Positions 24,976-36,530 of a stretch of DNA of 64,000 nucleotides are shown piece after piece; the stretch's first letter is position 1, and every line of letters starts with the position of its first letter. This DNA is from Liopterus haemorrhoidalis (Eukaryota; Arthropoda; Insecta; Coleoptera; Dytiscidae). A model generated the notes under the pieces. It did not search any database. It saw only the letters and a program-made list of their open reading frames with translations, and had not been told where the DNA came from. Both the position numbers and the translations under genes were made by a program. Location: the NCBI GenBank assembly GCA_963971575.1, contig OZ020611.1, positions 203,656,419-203,720,418 of the forward strand, read 5' to 3'.

Positions 24976-25011
24976 ATGGAGAATTTAGAAGAGTTTAGTA
25001 GTGATGATGAG
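24976..25011 (+). CDS. ABRA candidate alternative first coding exon 1b (12 codons)
   Basis: ATG GAG AAT TTA and so on encodes MENLEEFSSDDE and ends at GTAGGA (25012), an acceptable donor. The phase is 0, as in exon 1a, so it joins exon 2 in frame across an 11.1-kb intron. The tgataaaATGG context is good. The acidic N-terminus contrasts with the Cys/Pro-containing one from exon 1a. The start, donor, phase and nearby TATA box agree, but there is no conserved domain to confirm it. Confidence 0.55.
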
Positions 25012-26042
25012 GTAGGAATTTAGTTTATTAAATGTTTAATATGGGAAGAGGCTATCGAAAATATTTGGCATGGCGGATAGGTTATATAGAAGTAAGACGC
25101 ATAAAATTCTTGCGTTTGTTGCAATCAGCAACTAACCGGAACTAATATTCTACGTAATGAATTTAATTATATAATGAGCATAAGTTTTTTTTAGTTTATG
25201 CTGTGGAACAAGTTTGTTATATCTAATATTTACCGACCGCTACATGATTTTTTTTGTCTTTTAAAAAGGCAATGATTAATTTTATAAAAGATATTATCTG
25301 AATTTAAAATTTAAAAAAGGTATTTCTTTGTTAGTGCTCGATTTAGTTGTATGGTGTATGATCAAGATCAAAATGACGAAGATTTATTTGGAGGTCATCC
25401 AAAATGTTATTTACTTTCTTTTTTTAAAAAGTAGCCAACTGTTTCTTATTTTTTATAGTTGACTCTAACAGTTCTAGAACATGGGTGTAAAATTAGCGGC
25501 CCGTGGGTCTAATGCGACCCACGGGTCGAACACCGTGACGTATTTTTTGGCGACTGGCCATTGTAAATTTTTTTTTAATTGAACTTAATTAGGATTAAGA
25601 GTTATTAGGAAAAAATCTTTCTTCTTACATTTTTGTATACCAAAATTTTTACGGGGAAGGACTTGAAATTTGAAGTTACTTTACTTCTTAAGAGGGCAAT
25701 GCAGCTAGATTTCGCGCAACAAACATAAATTTGTTTGGGATGTTGAATTTAGACCAAATATAGTCGGATAAATATGATTGTTTTTTTTTTAAATTTCCAA
25801 TTCATTAACAATTTATATCGCTAGAATTTGTACATATAAATAGTGTTTCGGTTGTGGGAGCATAATTGGTATTAAATAATAATTAATTTTTATGAGCAAT
25901 GGTTTATTTTTAAGATAAAAGTACAATCTACTATGTCCTTAAATTGACATTTACAAATTTTATTTATGTAGGCACTGAATAACAGTGGTAAGTTAGAAAA
26001 AGTTTAGGTTATTGTAAAACTGAAAATTAAATATTTATATAT

Positions 26043-27183
26043 AAAAATTGATGTGAAGTGTGAATTTTCACACATTGCAAGGTTTCGCAGGTATATAATA
26101 ACTGAAAGCGGTATGCTGAGTGTGTAGGACAAATTTTGCTTTGTAGTAATCACGGCAAAACGAACAATATTTTTAAAATAATTTATCGTCTGTTAATCTA
26201 AGAGCTTTAAAAACAAATTTTATGTTAAAATATTTTTTTGTTAATTTTAATTCGAATACCCAATACCATTATTTATGTTTCTAAATATGGGCAGTATTTT
26301 TTTTTTTTTTTTATATGTAGCAATGTTCATTAAGATTTTGAAAATTGCGCCTATGGCTTCCATTGGTTGTTTTAAGCCATACACTCCGCCCCTCTGGTTT
26401 TGTATACATGACACATAGAATGTAATTCCAACAATTCCAAATGGTTATTAAATTTACGCTCTTAAAAATTAAATGCAACATTTGCCAATATATAACTAGA
26501 ATTTTGACAAAACAATTTAAACAAAATAAAAACGAAAAAAAAAAACAAAAAATAAAATTATCTCCTCTGTCCGGGAGCGAACCTAGTTTGCTGGGTAGCA
26601 AGCGAGCAAGCTAACCATTAGACCAGGATACGCCTTCTAGTATGGTATGGTACATAACTATAACTGTTGTACATCGTCAACCAAAAAACACAAAAAACGC
26701 GTTGTTTTCCGAAAAAATAATCTGATCAAAAATTCCTGTTGTACTATTCCGGTTCAAATGTACATTACTTAGAATTTTTTCAAATTTTTAGTTTAAACCC
26801 TCTGGGCTACAGGGTGTGGGACAATTTTTTTTGCACAATTTTGGAAAAAATCGCATCAAAATAATTTATTTTGCAAAAATAAAATTTTGATTGTTAATCC
26901 ACGTACTAAGTGCTTTCATTTGAAACCCTACTCAGAATTTTAAAAAAATATATATTTTTTTTCGATGAGCACATATTTGTTTATATTTTTAGGGGGATAT
27001 ATGTTTTTTAGATGTTTTAGTATTTTTCCTATGTGCGGGTTAAAGAGTTGTATAAGCATGCCAAATTTCAACTCTCTAGGTTTAGCGTTTGGCTACAATT
27101 TTTACCGAGTAGACGGACAGACAGACAGACGACAAAATGACGGTATAAGGGTTCTTTGGTCATACCTACAAAATCCTAAAAAT
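26043..27183 (+). repeat. ~1-kb family, copy D
   Basis: Begins tgatgtgaagtgtgaatttt, AAGGTTTCGCAGGTATATAA and ends gacagacagacgacaaaatg, CATACCTACAAAATCCTAAA. Only a short CAGA run is present. The tRNA-like core (26563-26634) differs from those of copies C/F, E and G, although the flanks align. Confidence 0.85.
26563..26634 (-). repeat. tRNA-like segment in copy D
   Basis: On the minus strand GGCGTATCCTGGTCTAATGG, then TTAGC, gives a very good A box. AGGTTCGCTCCCGG is a good B box about 35 nt further on. The acceptor and T stems mispair, so a working tRNA is unlikely, but Pol III recognition is plausible. Confidence 0.6.
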
Positions 27184-27185
27184 CA

Positions 27186-27925
27186 ATTTCTGTTTGTCCG
27201 TTTGTTTGTTTTCCTGTCCTTTATGCAAAGCCAAACGGATGGACCGATTTTCACCAAATTTACTACAGGGGGGTAATATAATATAATACCGAGGAAGGTT
27301 TTGGTGATGGTTCCTACTTCGTCCCTGTCCCCTTAGGGGGCATTATGGTGGGAAATCATCATTTTTCACTCTCCGTGCAATTTAAATTGATTACGTAGGC
27401 TAAACATTAAAGGATATATCGATATAATGTAGACAAAAAATGTAGATATACAAAAAAATTCGCGAGAGCATATACCTATCATGCACAAATATCGTGTATT
27501 GGGCAATTTTCTGTTTTCAAACGCGTTTTTGTATTATGAGTTTGTGGGTGCATAACATTGGAATTTTACAGTGATGTATCAATTATTTAAATATAACAAA
27601 TTAGAACATTTCACGTAGAATCATAATGTACATAACAATATATATCAAAGATTAATAATAATGGAGTTATCACAGTGTAAAGTGTACGCATACACAGAAA
27701 GGTTTTAAGTTGTATGTCGCTATTTGGTGCGGAACTTACCAATAGACGGCAGTGCTGGAGATTTCTTTATTTCCCAACGTCTAATAGTTTATTGAAAATT
27801 ATATTATCGTTTTATATATTTAACTTTAACTCTGTGCGTGTTATGTTCTACTTTCTTCGTTTTAAAGTAGTGAAATGTCATAGCGAAGCACAGGTACACC
27901 CACGGGTAACTGGAGCTAGTTTCAG
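27186..27925 (+). repeat. Non-LTR (RTE-type) 3'-end-like fragment
   Basis: Starts ctgtttgtccgtttgtttgt with gccaaacggatggaccgatt close behind. It ends tagcgaagcacaggtaca, ggagctagt. This arrangement is typical of truncated RTE-like or derived non-autonomous copies in insects. There is no reverse transcriptase. It abuts copy D directly. Confidence 0.45.
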
Positions 27926-29098
27926 AAGTTGAATTGGAAGTCGGATAGCACCGAAAATTTTAAGGAAGTATTGAGTTTCACTTATACTTTTTATGTCAAT
28001 ACTACGCAAATCCGTAGTGCTAAGAAGAAAAGTATTATGTACAACAGACTTTAAGTTGGCAGTGAGAAGTAACAAATGACAGGCAGTGTTAAAAGTCTCT
28101 CTCAGACGCTAATACTTCAGACAAATTTTTGGAAATTTGAAAGTGTAATAAAAAGTATAATGTAAAAGTTAATACTTTGGGTAATAAAAATTAATGCTCT
28201 GCGTAAAAAATTTCACTAGCTGTTGGCCCACTATTAGTAAAAACTTGTATTTACTCCTAAGTTTAATGAAGTATGGAGCAATTCTGCATTTGTTAATAGT
28301 TATTATTTAAAAGATGAAATCAGAAACATAGACAGTGTCCGCACTAACTGTAGAAATATATTTCTTCTATTTTTTAGTTCAAAAGAACGAATTAAATTTG
28401 AAATATTTTCACGGTTGTTGGCGCCAGTTAAATCTTAATAAACGATGACAAGATCAATTCACTTAACACAGAATTTATAATCCAAATATTCGCGGATTCT
28501 TTGGCGCGTAACATCTAGATTGACCGTGATATAAAAATAATATTCATGGTTAATTTCAATTTCATTTCAATAAATGTGTTTTTAGACCATTTGGAAAATT
28601 TGGGTTAAAATCGTATAAGAGGCTACACGTGTACATATTTTTACCATAATTTAACACAACACAGTTTCGGGTATAATTTTCGAATCTGCATAAGTTGTTA
28701 ATTGTATTTGATACCAAAATTTAAATTTTCTGATGAGAACATTTTACGCAACTAGTATTTTATTGACATCTTCGTTGTCGTTTTTATGTACTTAATTTTC
28801 CGCATGAAATGATAGATCCATATTTATTAATTAAAATTCATCTACACTGCCACTTTACGGATGCCACGGTAGCTTATTATTTACCGCATAAATAATAATT
28901 ATTCATATTTAATTTTTTTAAGGGCAAATTAAAAATAAAAGCAGGTACATACTCTAGCACATTGAGAAGTAAAAATTGGTGTGAAGTGTGAATTTCCACC
29001 CATTTCAGGGTTTTGTAGGTATCTAGTATTTAAATTGTGAGTTCATGTTAAAAATTAATGTGAAGTGTGAATTTTCACACATAGCAGGGTTTCGCAGG

Positions 29099-29251
29099 CA
29101 GCGGCGGCCGGTGAAGCATATTTGAGAGGGCAATCAGCGTGATCGGACACGCTCGTGCTTTGTCGTTGCTATACTACTGTTGAGCGATATAGTGCGAACT
29201 TGTCCGATCATATCAATTGCCCTCCCAAACATGCTTTACCGGCCGCCGCTG
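29099..29251. mobile_element. hAT-type MITE, 153 bp, strongly palindromic
   Basis: CAGCGGCGGCCGGTGAAGCA pairs with the right end for about 35 bp, with few mismatches. An exact 8-bp duplication ttcgcagg (29091-29098, 29252-29259) cuts the family's GGGTTTCGCAGGTATA block, proving insertion into copy E. Confidence 0.9.
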
Positions 29252-29537
29252 TTCGCAGGTATATAATAAGTGTAGGCGGCATGCTGAGTGTGTAAGACAA
29301 ATTTTGCTTTGTAGTAATCACGGCAAAATGCACGATATTTTTTAAATAATTTATCATCTGTTAATCTAAGAGCTTTAAAAACAAATTTTATGTTAAAATA
29401 TTTTTTTATTAATTTTAATTCGAATACCTAATACCATTATTTAGGTTTCTAAATATGTGCAGTATTTTTTTTATATAGCAAGGTTCAGTAAGATTTTGAA
29501 AACTGCGCCTATGGCTTCCATTGGTTGTTTTAAGCAG

Positions 29538-30050
29538 GGCTACGAACCGTTAATTTTCGTTTCGGTTTTTGTTCCGGGTCAATTAAAAAAATAAATATCG
29601 GTTCGGTTCCGGTTTTCGTTCCTGCAAAAATAACGGTTTTTTTCGGTTTTCTGTTCAGTTCCGAGTGATAAATTTTTAAATGCTTTTATTTGTATTAGAA
29701 ATTTATTTTCTACTACAATTTAGAAGAACATTTTATTCCTTATTTGGTAATAATCATACCCAGGCAGCTGCCAAGGGGCGCGGGGGGAGGAGTTCTGCCC
29801 CCCCCCCGAAATAATAGAAGCGCAATTTTTTTTAACTCATCAGTTAAAACAATTACGATTTTTTTTCTAGACACCAGTTCAAAAAATAATCTTAAATAAA
29901 TTGTATTTTATATTCACTCCCATAAACATTATCTGAACCGAATTAAAGCGATATTTTTTTTTTTTGGTTCAGCTCCGTTTTTCGTTCCGACAAAAATAAC
30001 GGTTTTCCGCCAATCTGATTAAACAAACATACATATATAGAATTAAATTA
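29538..30050. mobile_element. hAT-like insertion in copy E (partial)
   Basis: Begins cagggctacgaaccgttaat and contains repeated 'ggttcggttccggttttcgttcc' style blocks on both sides (e.g. 29600 and 29970). A further GC-rich end (gggggcgcgg-like, C9 tract) lies near 29775-29810. The flanking host sequence lost about 50 bp, so no clean target duplication is visible. Confidence 0.4.
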
Positions 30051-30188
30051 TAATTCCAACATTTTCCAGTTATTAAATTTACGCTTTTAAAAATTAAATG
30101 CAACATTTGCGAAAATATAACTAGAATTTTTACAAAATAATTTAAACAAAATAATAAAATGCAAAAAAAACAGAAAAAATAAAATTGT

Positions 30189-30258
30189 CTCCAGACTGGA
30201 AACGAACCCTAGTTTCCAATTTAGGAATCGAGAATGCTAACTACTAGACTATGAAAGC
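30189..30258 (-). repeat. tRNA-like segment in copy E
   Basis: On the minus strand TAGTCTAGTAGTTAGC (A box) and AGGGTTCGTTTCC (B box) are present with about 35 nt between. The middle part differs from the other copies. Confidence 0.5.
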
Positions 30259-31193
30259 TTATTTGTTTACTGTGTTACATAACGTATTAAATATTTTACA
30301 TCGTCAACCAAATGCGTTATTTTCCGAAAACATAATCTGATCAAAAATTTCTGTCGTACTATTCCGATTCACACCAATGTACATTACTTAGAATTTTTTC
30401 AAATTTTTAGTTTATCTTCCATCTGGACTACAGGGTGTGGGATACATTTTTTATAGAAGAAAAACTATTCAAAATTCAAATGATGAGTAGTAAAACAATG
30501 GCGCTTAATTTTCCGTTCTGGCGCTCTCTTTTCCAGTTCTGATGCCCCTTTTTGCCAGTAAAGGTAGATGCCTCACTCGTCTCACTCTCGGCACGGCTCT
30601 TGTACTGATTTTAATAATAGAATAATTGTTAGCATTTTTTTTTTTTTCCTGTAGCGTTTGACACTGTTTCCGGGCACTACGAATATATTCGTCTGGAGCG
30701 ATTAATCTTATTAACTACTTTTATTACATTTAAATGTGAAATCGTAACTAGGAAGTGTTATTTTTCTCGTAAATACAATAATTATAAAATTATGAAAGAT
30801 GAATATAATTTTCCTTTTTAAATTTTATGTAATAAAATTAAGATTTCTATTTTGTCATAAATATTTTAAAAATTAAGTAACTGTTATTAAATCTTGAACC
30901 ATGTAATATATTTTGTACAACATTTTATTTTTTTCTGAATGAGCAACAGTGCGTTTGATTTAGTGTCAAAAATGAATAAAATTTCCTTAAAATATTAAGT
31001 AAAGTATAATTACTGTTCTAAACGTAATGAATGAACTAAACAATTAAAAAGAAAAGAAGAAACATCAGAATAATATATCTGTATGTTTGTTCCATATTTT
31101 CTTGCAAGATAAATTCCAATAAATATCTTTAAATAAATTCAACCCAGCCAGTTTCTTAAGATTATTAAGAAAATATATAAATTTGGACAAATA

Positions 31194-32841
31194 CAGTACC
31201 TAGACAAAATATTATAACCACTTATAATTTTTTAAAAATTCATTGTTTTACACAAAATCAACAAAATAATAATACACCAATTATATTTTTATTTTGTATT
31301 TTATTATTTCAAATTATTTTAGTCCATTTATAAAATGTTTTTTAATATTTTGTGTTGCCCCCGTTTGCTTTTATTACTGCCGCAATTCTTCGAGGCATAC
31401 TCTCAATACATGCCCTAATACAATTTTCAATTTCTGGAGAGCCATGCCATACTTTTTTAATATTATCTATAAACACTTGTTTATTAGCATTATTTAAATC
31501 ATAAACAAGTCTTTTCAGGAGGTTCCAAACATTTTCGATAGGATTGATATCCGAAGAATTACCTGGCCAGGACAAAACCGGTACTTGTTGTTCTTGCAGG
31601 AATTTTTTAACAGATTTAGCAGTATGACATGGCGCCCCATCCTGCATGAATATTGTAGTTGGCGTTCTTCTATAATCATCGAAATACGGCAAGAAAAAAT
31701 GCTCTAGAATATGGATATACTGCTGTTGTTGTAATGTCCCGTCGACGAAATAGAGAGGCCCTGGTCGAAAACCGCTAATTACACCCCACACCATTACCGA
31801 AGGAGGGTGTTTTACAGTTTTTTGTATGCATTTGGTGTGATATCTTTCTTCAGGGTGCCTTCTTACATAAATTGTTGCGTCGGATAAGCAGTGTAGGGTG
31901 GATTCATCCGAAAAAAATACCTAGAAAAAGTTTTCATTTTCTTAATTAGAGCAATTAGCTGATCAAAAACACGCTAATAAAAGAATACTTTTTTCCAATC
32001 ATCAACAGTGAAATAGGAATACTCTGGCAAATTTGAGTCGATTGTTCATCATTCGTTTTGTCAGATTTGGCTTTTTAGTAGGTCTTTTGCATTTTATGTT
32101 TGCTTCGCTGAGACGACGTTCAATTGTCTTCTCTGATACATCCGCTCCATAAGTCGACAAAAAAAAATTCACTTCTCTTAAAGGAGCTCTTCTACGAGCA
32201 CAAACTATCTGGACTATTTTTCTGTCGGTTCTTGGACTAGCTTTTCTTTTTCTTCCAGAATTAGCACGTCGTGTAGGTGTAACGGCAGAATTATATTTAA
32301 GTTTTTTTGCCAATTGCACCACAGAACAGTGACTAACTTTCTCATTTCGCGCAATTTCGCGCATTGAATGCTTCCCTGTCTTCAATAAGGCACAAATAGC
32401 GGCTTTTTTCTCCAATCCGGTATCTGGTTTTTTACCCATTTGAGCAAATTTGAAATAAAAGACACTTTCAAAAAAAAAATCTTTACCTCCACTTAAAAAA
32501 CAATAACTGCCCCAATTTTATTTTAATTTTACTTAGCATAAACTCAAAATACAACCATTCAACGCAAAAATTATTTATTGAATGGTTATTCTTAAACTTA
32601 CTATCTTCAAATGATATTTCGCAATACAATGCTTTATATTGTTCAAACACGTTTAGATAGGTTTAAACAAGCAAATCAGTCTCAGAATAAAAATACAGAG
32701 ATGAAGATGTTTAAAATAGCTTATCTTTTAATAAATACACGATATGTTAAAGAAATAAATAAAGTAGCATATGATTATATGTCGGCATTTTTAATAAACA
32801 GTTGTTTTTGTAAGTGGTTATAATATTTTGTCTAGGTACTG
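31194..32841 (-). mobile_element. Tc1 element (DD34E), near complete, 1,648 bp
   Basis: Perfect 31-bp inverted termini start CAGTACCTAGACAAAATATT and are flanked by TA at 31192-31193 and 32842-32843, the Tc1/mariner target. The length is normal for a Tc1 element. The transposase lies on the minus strand (31342-32439) with one frameshift and one 68-bp interruption. The perfect termini suggest fairly recent insertion into the ABRA intron. Confidence 0.92.
31342..32439 (-). pseudogene. Tc1 transposase with a frameshift and an intron-like interruption
   Basis: The first part (32439 down to 32002) reads MGKKPDTGLEKKAAICALLK and so on. It has a helix-turn-helix pair (REIARNEKVSHCSVVQLAKK) and a basic GRKRK hook. 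Near 32030-32040 two bases appear to be missing (expected 'ARE-Y-S', seen 'ARVFL'), shifting the frame. It then continues VDDWKK | VFFSDEST, the first catalytic Asp. The bar marks a 68-bp insertion (31921-31988) beginning GT and ending AG. The second part carries QDGAPCHTA (second Asp) and SSDINPIENVW (Glu), with 34 residues between the catalytic pair, i.e. DD34E. The end is ANGGNTKY. As it stands it is inactive unless the insertion is spliced and the shift is a sequencing error. Confidence 0.85.
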
Positions 32842-33077
32842 TATATTATAATATTACCCCCTTTATGTAGTGGTTTGGAATTATATATTATTATACTCTG
32901 TTCAGTTTTTGTTTGACTTGGGCAGTTCAAGGGCGTTTGACATCATTAAAAGGCTTGATTTATTTGATATCGGCGAATTTAATATAGTGCACCTACCAGA
33001 AAAATTGATGTATGGTTGAAGACATTTATTATTATAAATTTTACTGTTTTAAAAAATGTTGCTGTTGCATTGTATCA

Positions 33078-33938
33078 AGTCGTCAAGGATGCAATTTGTA
33101 GTTAATAATATTTAACATCCAAATTTAACAGCTTATTATTTGACATTGGCTTAATATTTTACCGTTCAGTTTTTTTTTTTTTTTTTGGACAGTTACACAT
33201 CTCGCCTGTTTAAAGAAATCATCGTATGCTCTAATAAATATCAAAAACTTTTTTTTTAAATTAATTTTGTTGAAAATGGAACGGTCGGAAATTCGCACTC
33301 TTATGAAGTATGAGTTCTTACGTGCAACTACGGCATAGCAGACCGCGCGAAACATTAATAGTGTATTTGGCTCTAGTGTTACTACGCAGCAGACAATATC
33401 AAATTGGTTCGCCAAATTTCGTACAGGTAACTTAAAAACCAAACAAAAAAAAAAAACCTGGCTCATCAATCACAGCAAAAATATACTGCAATCAACTGGA
33501 CGAAATGATGCAAAAACTTAAAGAAAAACAGCCTAGATTGGTCAACAGATCGACTCCTATCTTATTGCATTATAACGCTAGACCACACACTGCACAAATG
33601 ACTTTGGCAAAACTACAGGTATTGGAGTTGGAACTTCTTCATCATCCTCCGTACTCATCAGACCTAGCCCCCACTGACTACCAATTCTTCCGCAATTTGG
33701 ACAACTTTTTAATAGGAAAACAGTTTAATTCCGACAATGCTGTAAAACTGGCCTTCCAGGAATTCATTGACTTTCGTCCGCCAGGGTTTTATACCACCAG
33801 CCTGAACAACCTGCCGCTTAACTGGAAAAAGTGTATAGACAATATTGGTGCATACTTTGATGAATAAAATAATTCCTTATATTTGTAAGTTATCAACCAA
33901 CTTTGCCTTTTTTTCTACAAATTTCATCCTTGACGAAC
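33078..33938 (+). mobile_element. mariner (DD34D) deletion derivative, ~861 bp
   Basis: Inverted ends share cgtcaaggatg(c/a)aatttgtag at 33081-33101 and 33915-33935. TA lies at 33939-33940, with a mutated CA on the left. A normal mariner is about 1.3 kb, so some 430 bp are missing from the middle of the transposase. Confidence 0.8.
33276..33867 (+). pseudogene. mariner transposase remnant
   Basis: The ATG at 33276 starts MERSEIRTLMKYEFLRATTA, followed by an in-frame TAG, then NINSVFG and ISNWFAKFRTG (the N-terminal helix-turn-helix). Reading then jumps, after a deletion, to an open block from 33505 to a stop at 33867. That block holds LLHYNARPHTA and YSSDLAPTDYQFF. The family's second catalytic Asp in HDNARPH is Tyr here. 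The third Asp is present 34 residues later. The first catalytic Asp region is deleted. It is inactive. Confidence 0.85.
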
Positions 33939-33950
33939 TAATAATATAAC

Positions 33951-34213
33951 CAGGGTGACTAGATTTCAATTGAGGTAAACACTAAGATTGAAAAAAATTG
34001 GAAATATAGTGTATTTTATTCAGTTTTGCTCACCTCCAAAAAAATACAAGTGATGAGCAAAAAAAAAGGTCTTCACTTCCAAAATATAAGTGATGAGCAA
34101 AAAACCTTACCTGCAAAAAAAGGTCCTCACCTCTAAACTGCAAACAGAAAGCCCTGAGACTCTGGCCCGAAACCCTAAGACTCCGGGTAAAAACCTGAGA
34201 CATGGTCACCATG
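33951..34213. repeat. hAT-like MITE related to 43353-43669
   Basis: Left end CAGGGTGACTAGATTT and right end ggtcaccatg are inverted. The interior repeats 'agtgatgagcaaaaaa...ggtc(t/c)tcacctc', the same motif as in the element at 43353-43669 and in 41690-41800. The target duplication is unclear. Confidence 0.45.
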
Positions 34214-34879
34214 AACATATATATATAAAATACTCTCTCTGTCCGAAAATGTCCCCTGGAACACATTATGTATTATATATATTAACGTTAAGTAAAATAA
34301 CAACAATTGTTTAAATATAATACCAATTCGCATACAAGATTGTTTATTATTCGTGTTCACTCGTACAATATAAGACGACAACTAATTAGCTTATCAAATC
34401 AATAATATTCTATCAATTAACGTTAATGAGTTATAAGTGTGACGTCAGCTCTTCTATTTTGATTTACTAGGACGTACGGATTACTTTTTTAGAGCATACT
34501 AGGTGGAGCGGGCGTCGAGAGTATAATCTGCCTCAGGCGCCAAAATTCTTCGGCACGAGCCTGCGTGTACCTATATTAAGGAAAAATACAAAATTTATGT
34601 GTCTGACCTCAAGCATGACAATGTAAACAAGTACAAATATGCAGATTTATTAAAAGTGACAGAATTATAATTCGATATGGAACCTTGCCAAAAATACTAT
34701 ATCGGCATGTGCACATTGAATGGAAACCTATTTTAAAATTATGATAAACATCAAAAATGTGTTAGATTATCAACAAATTTAATGTATACAAAACTCATGG
34801 TTAACGCTTTAAGGTTTAAATAAACAAAGTTTTAAATAAATAACAGAAAAATACATCTTATAACAATTCAATGGATAGT

Positions 34880-35515
34880 GCTAAACGTGAAGTTTGGAAT
34901 CAGTAAAATAAAAGCAATAATTCACACAATAAGACATTTTACAAGATACTACTGACAATAATGTATAACCAACCCCGTCGAACGAGGATGGGTGCTTTGC
35001 AAATCCATACAGTTCTTCTTGGATGTACCTTTTCACGGCTGGTGGTCCAACACACGACTCAAAACTTTTGCCGCACACACAACTCAAATAATCTCCAGAT
35101 GATACAAACATACTGTTAAGTCTCTCTTCCCGTCTAGCACGAGCAATCTCAGCTAGTGTTATTTTCTGCTGTTAAAACTGGTTCACAGCACAAGACACCG
35201 AGTTTTTCCACCTGGTGCGAGCAGTACATATGTATCTTCTCCCAAGATGAATGTAGGAGGAGACATGATTTGAGTGAGCTCTGGACCATATCTTTATATC
35301 TCTAGAAGCTTGGCATGGGCAAAATTGCGTTTGGTTTTGTTCATATATGCCGGATGAGCTGTATTCCATAGTTCCGGAAAACCGTCATTACGAATAATAA
35401 CGTTTTTGAGCCTTTCATGTCCAGTTACAGTTTGTTATTCATCAGCATGATCTTCTAAATTTTCCGATGCAGTTATATCTACATTAGATAGAGAAGAAGC
35501 GGTCTCCATTGTGTT
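34880..35515 (-). pseudogene. Degenerate MADF-like coding remnant
   Basis: Read on the minus strand from ATG at 35510: METASSLSNVDITASENLED, then (past stops) FPELWNTAHPAYMNKTKRNF, YGPELTQ and ARTRWKNS. This order resembles a MADF DNA-binding domain (PELWD..HP.Y.NK, then KKW..LRD). Such proteins accompany PIF/Harbinger elements and occur as host regulators. At least three stops or frame changes interrupt it. A later KITLAEIARARREERLNSMF stretch has no assignment. Confidence 0.4.
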
Positions 35516-35723
35516 TTGTGCTAAAATGAGCTGAAATATTGATCAAAATATAGACACACATTCTCACACGGTCAATATTATTATCAATATCCCCACCAGT
35601 CTCCGATATTGATTCTTCGATTTCAAAAAATCTTGTCAATATTTTTAAGTATAGTCAATAATAGTGATCATGTAAGCTACGCAGTAGGCCAAGATCTCGC
35701 AACATATCTGAATTGATATACAG

Positions 35724-35960
35724 TAGGGATCGGCAACCTTTTTGTCAATAAGGGCGCAATATAAATTCAAATGTTATTGAGGGCGCATAAAAACGTAAAA
35801 TATGTAAACACTAGTGGTTCGCAAAGTCGTCTAATCTAGCGCTGATCGCTCAAGTCGAATTACCAATAGATGCGATGTGGATATTGGGCTCAGTATGTGT
35901 GTGTCTCGATAACGAGGGCGCATAAAAATCTTACAGAAAGCGCCGTGTTGCCGGCCCCTG
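35724..35960. mobile_element. hAT-type MITE, 237 bp
   Basis: TAGGGATCGGCAACC and (other strand) CAGGGGCCGGCAAC are the ends, with a perfect 8-bp duplication atatacag at 35716-35723 and 35961-35968. It lies 190 bp upstream of ABRA exon 2. Confidence 0.85.
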
Positions 35961-36149
35961 ATATACAGTATTCGTTTTGGAAGAAGTTAAATATGACAAA
36001 AGTGGATCCACGTACTTAATTTGGCGCCCTCTTGTTATGGCGATTTTGTGGAACTATTTGCGGCGACGCTGCCTTCAGTGTGTATTATTCTGTACAAAAA
36101 ATGCTGAGTTTACTTCATACATATAATAATTAAAATTTTCTTTTTTCAG

Positions 36150-36289
36150 GACTCTCCCCTCTGTGACAAAGTTCGTATGTTCAACATACAAGCCAACAAA
36201 CACATGAAGAGTCAAGCATTAAATCCATTCTCATCTGGAAATGTACATGAAGTTCCTAAACCCAAATTTTCAAAAGAAGACTATGGCAG
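36150..36289 (+). CDS. ABRA exon 2
   Basis: It follows a strong acceptor (tttcttttttcag) and is followed by GTAAGA. It has 46 codons plus two bases: D S P L C D K, then VRMFNIQANKHMKSQALNPF, and ending KPKFSKEDYGR (Arg split with exon 3). The 'V.MFN..A..H......NPFS' block and 'KP.FSKE.YGR' are conserved features of insect ABRA, just before the Costars domain. The start is in phase 0, compatible with either first exon. Confidence 0.88.
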
Positions 36290-36369
36290 GTAAGAATTAG
36301 GTTTATCTTTCACTTTTAAATAAAGCAATTTCACAAAAATCGGGGTACGCAATATTAATATTTTTTATG

Positions 36370-36530
36370 CAATATGTTTCTCAATATTTTGTTATATGTG
36401 GGGCAAAGAGTTATATACATGTCAAATCTCAATTCTCTAGATCCAGCAATTTTGCCACAATATCTTTCGAACAGATAGAGACAGACTCATGGCTGACAGT
36501 ATAAGGACTTCTTAATCAAACCTACGAAAA
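36370..36530 (+). repeat. Fragment of the ~1-kb family (CAGA end) in ABRA intron 2
   Basis: atgtggggcaaagagttata, tcaattctctag, gaacagatagagacagactc and atcaaacctacgaaaac follow the order of the family's distal end, with heavy divergence. Confidence 0.5.

Larger units (their letters stand above)
28971..30450 (+). repeat. ~1-kb family, copy E, interrupted and truncated
   Basis: The 5' end is present twice (28977-29025 and 29050-29098). A hAT MITE sits inside GCAGG (29099-29251). A second insertion replaces part of the body (29538-30050). The family sequence then resumes with a tRNA-like core and stops near 30450 at ctacagggtgtgggat, so the CAGA end is missing. Confidence 0.7.
25012..36149. 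other. ABRA first intron, distal part
   Basis: Intron DNA filled with the repeats listed separately. Within 25012-26040 there is a 12-bp-stem hairpin (cccgtgggtc / gacccacggg) at about 25498-25528, which looks like a hAT-type end. 27930-28970, 30460-31190, 32850-33070 and 34220-34870 show nothing I can identify. Confidence 0.5.
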
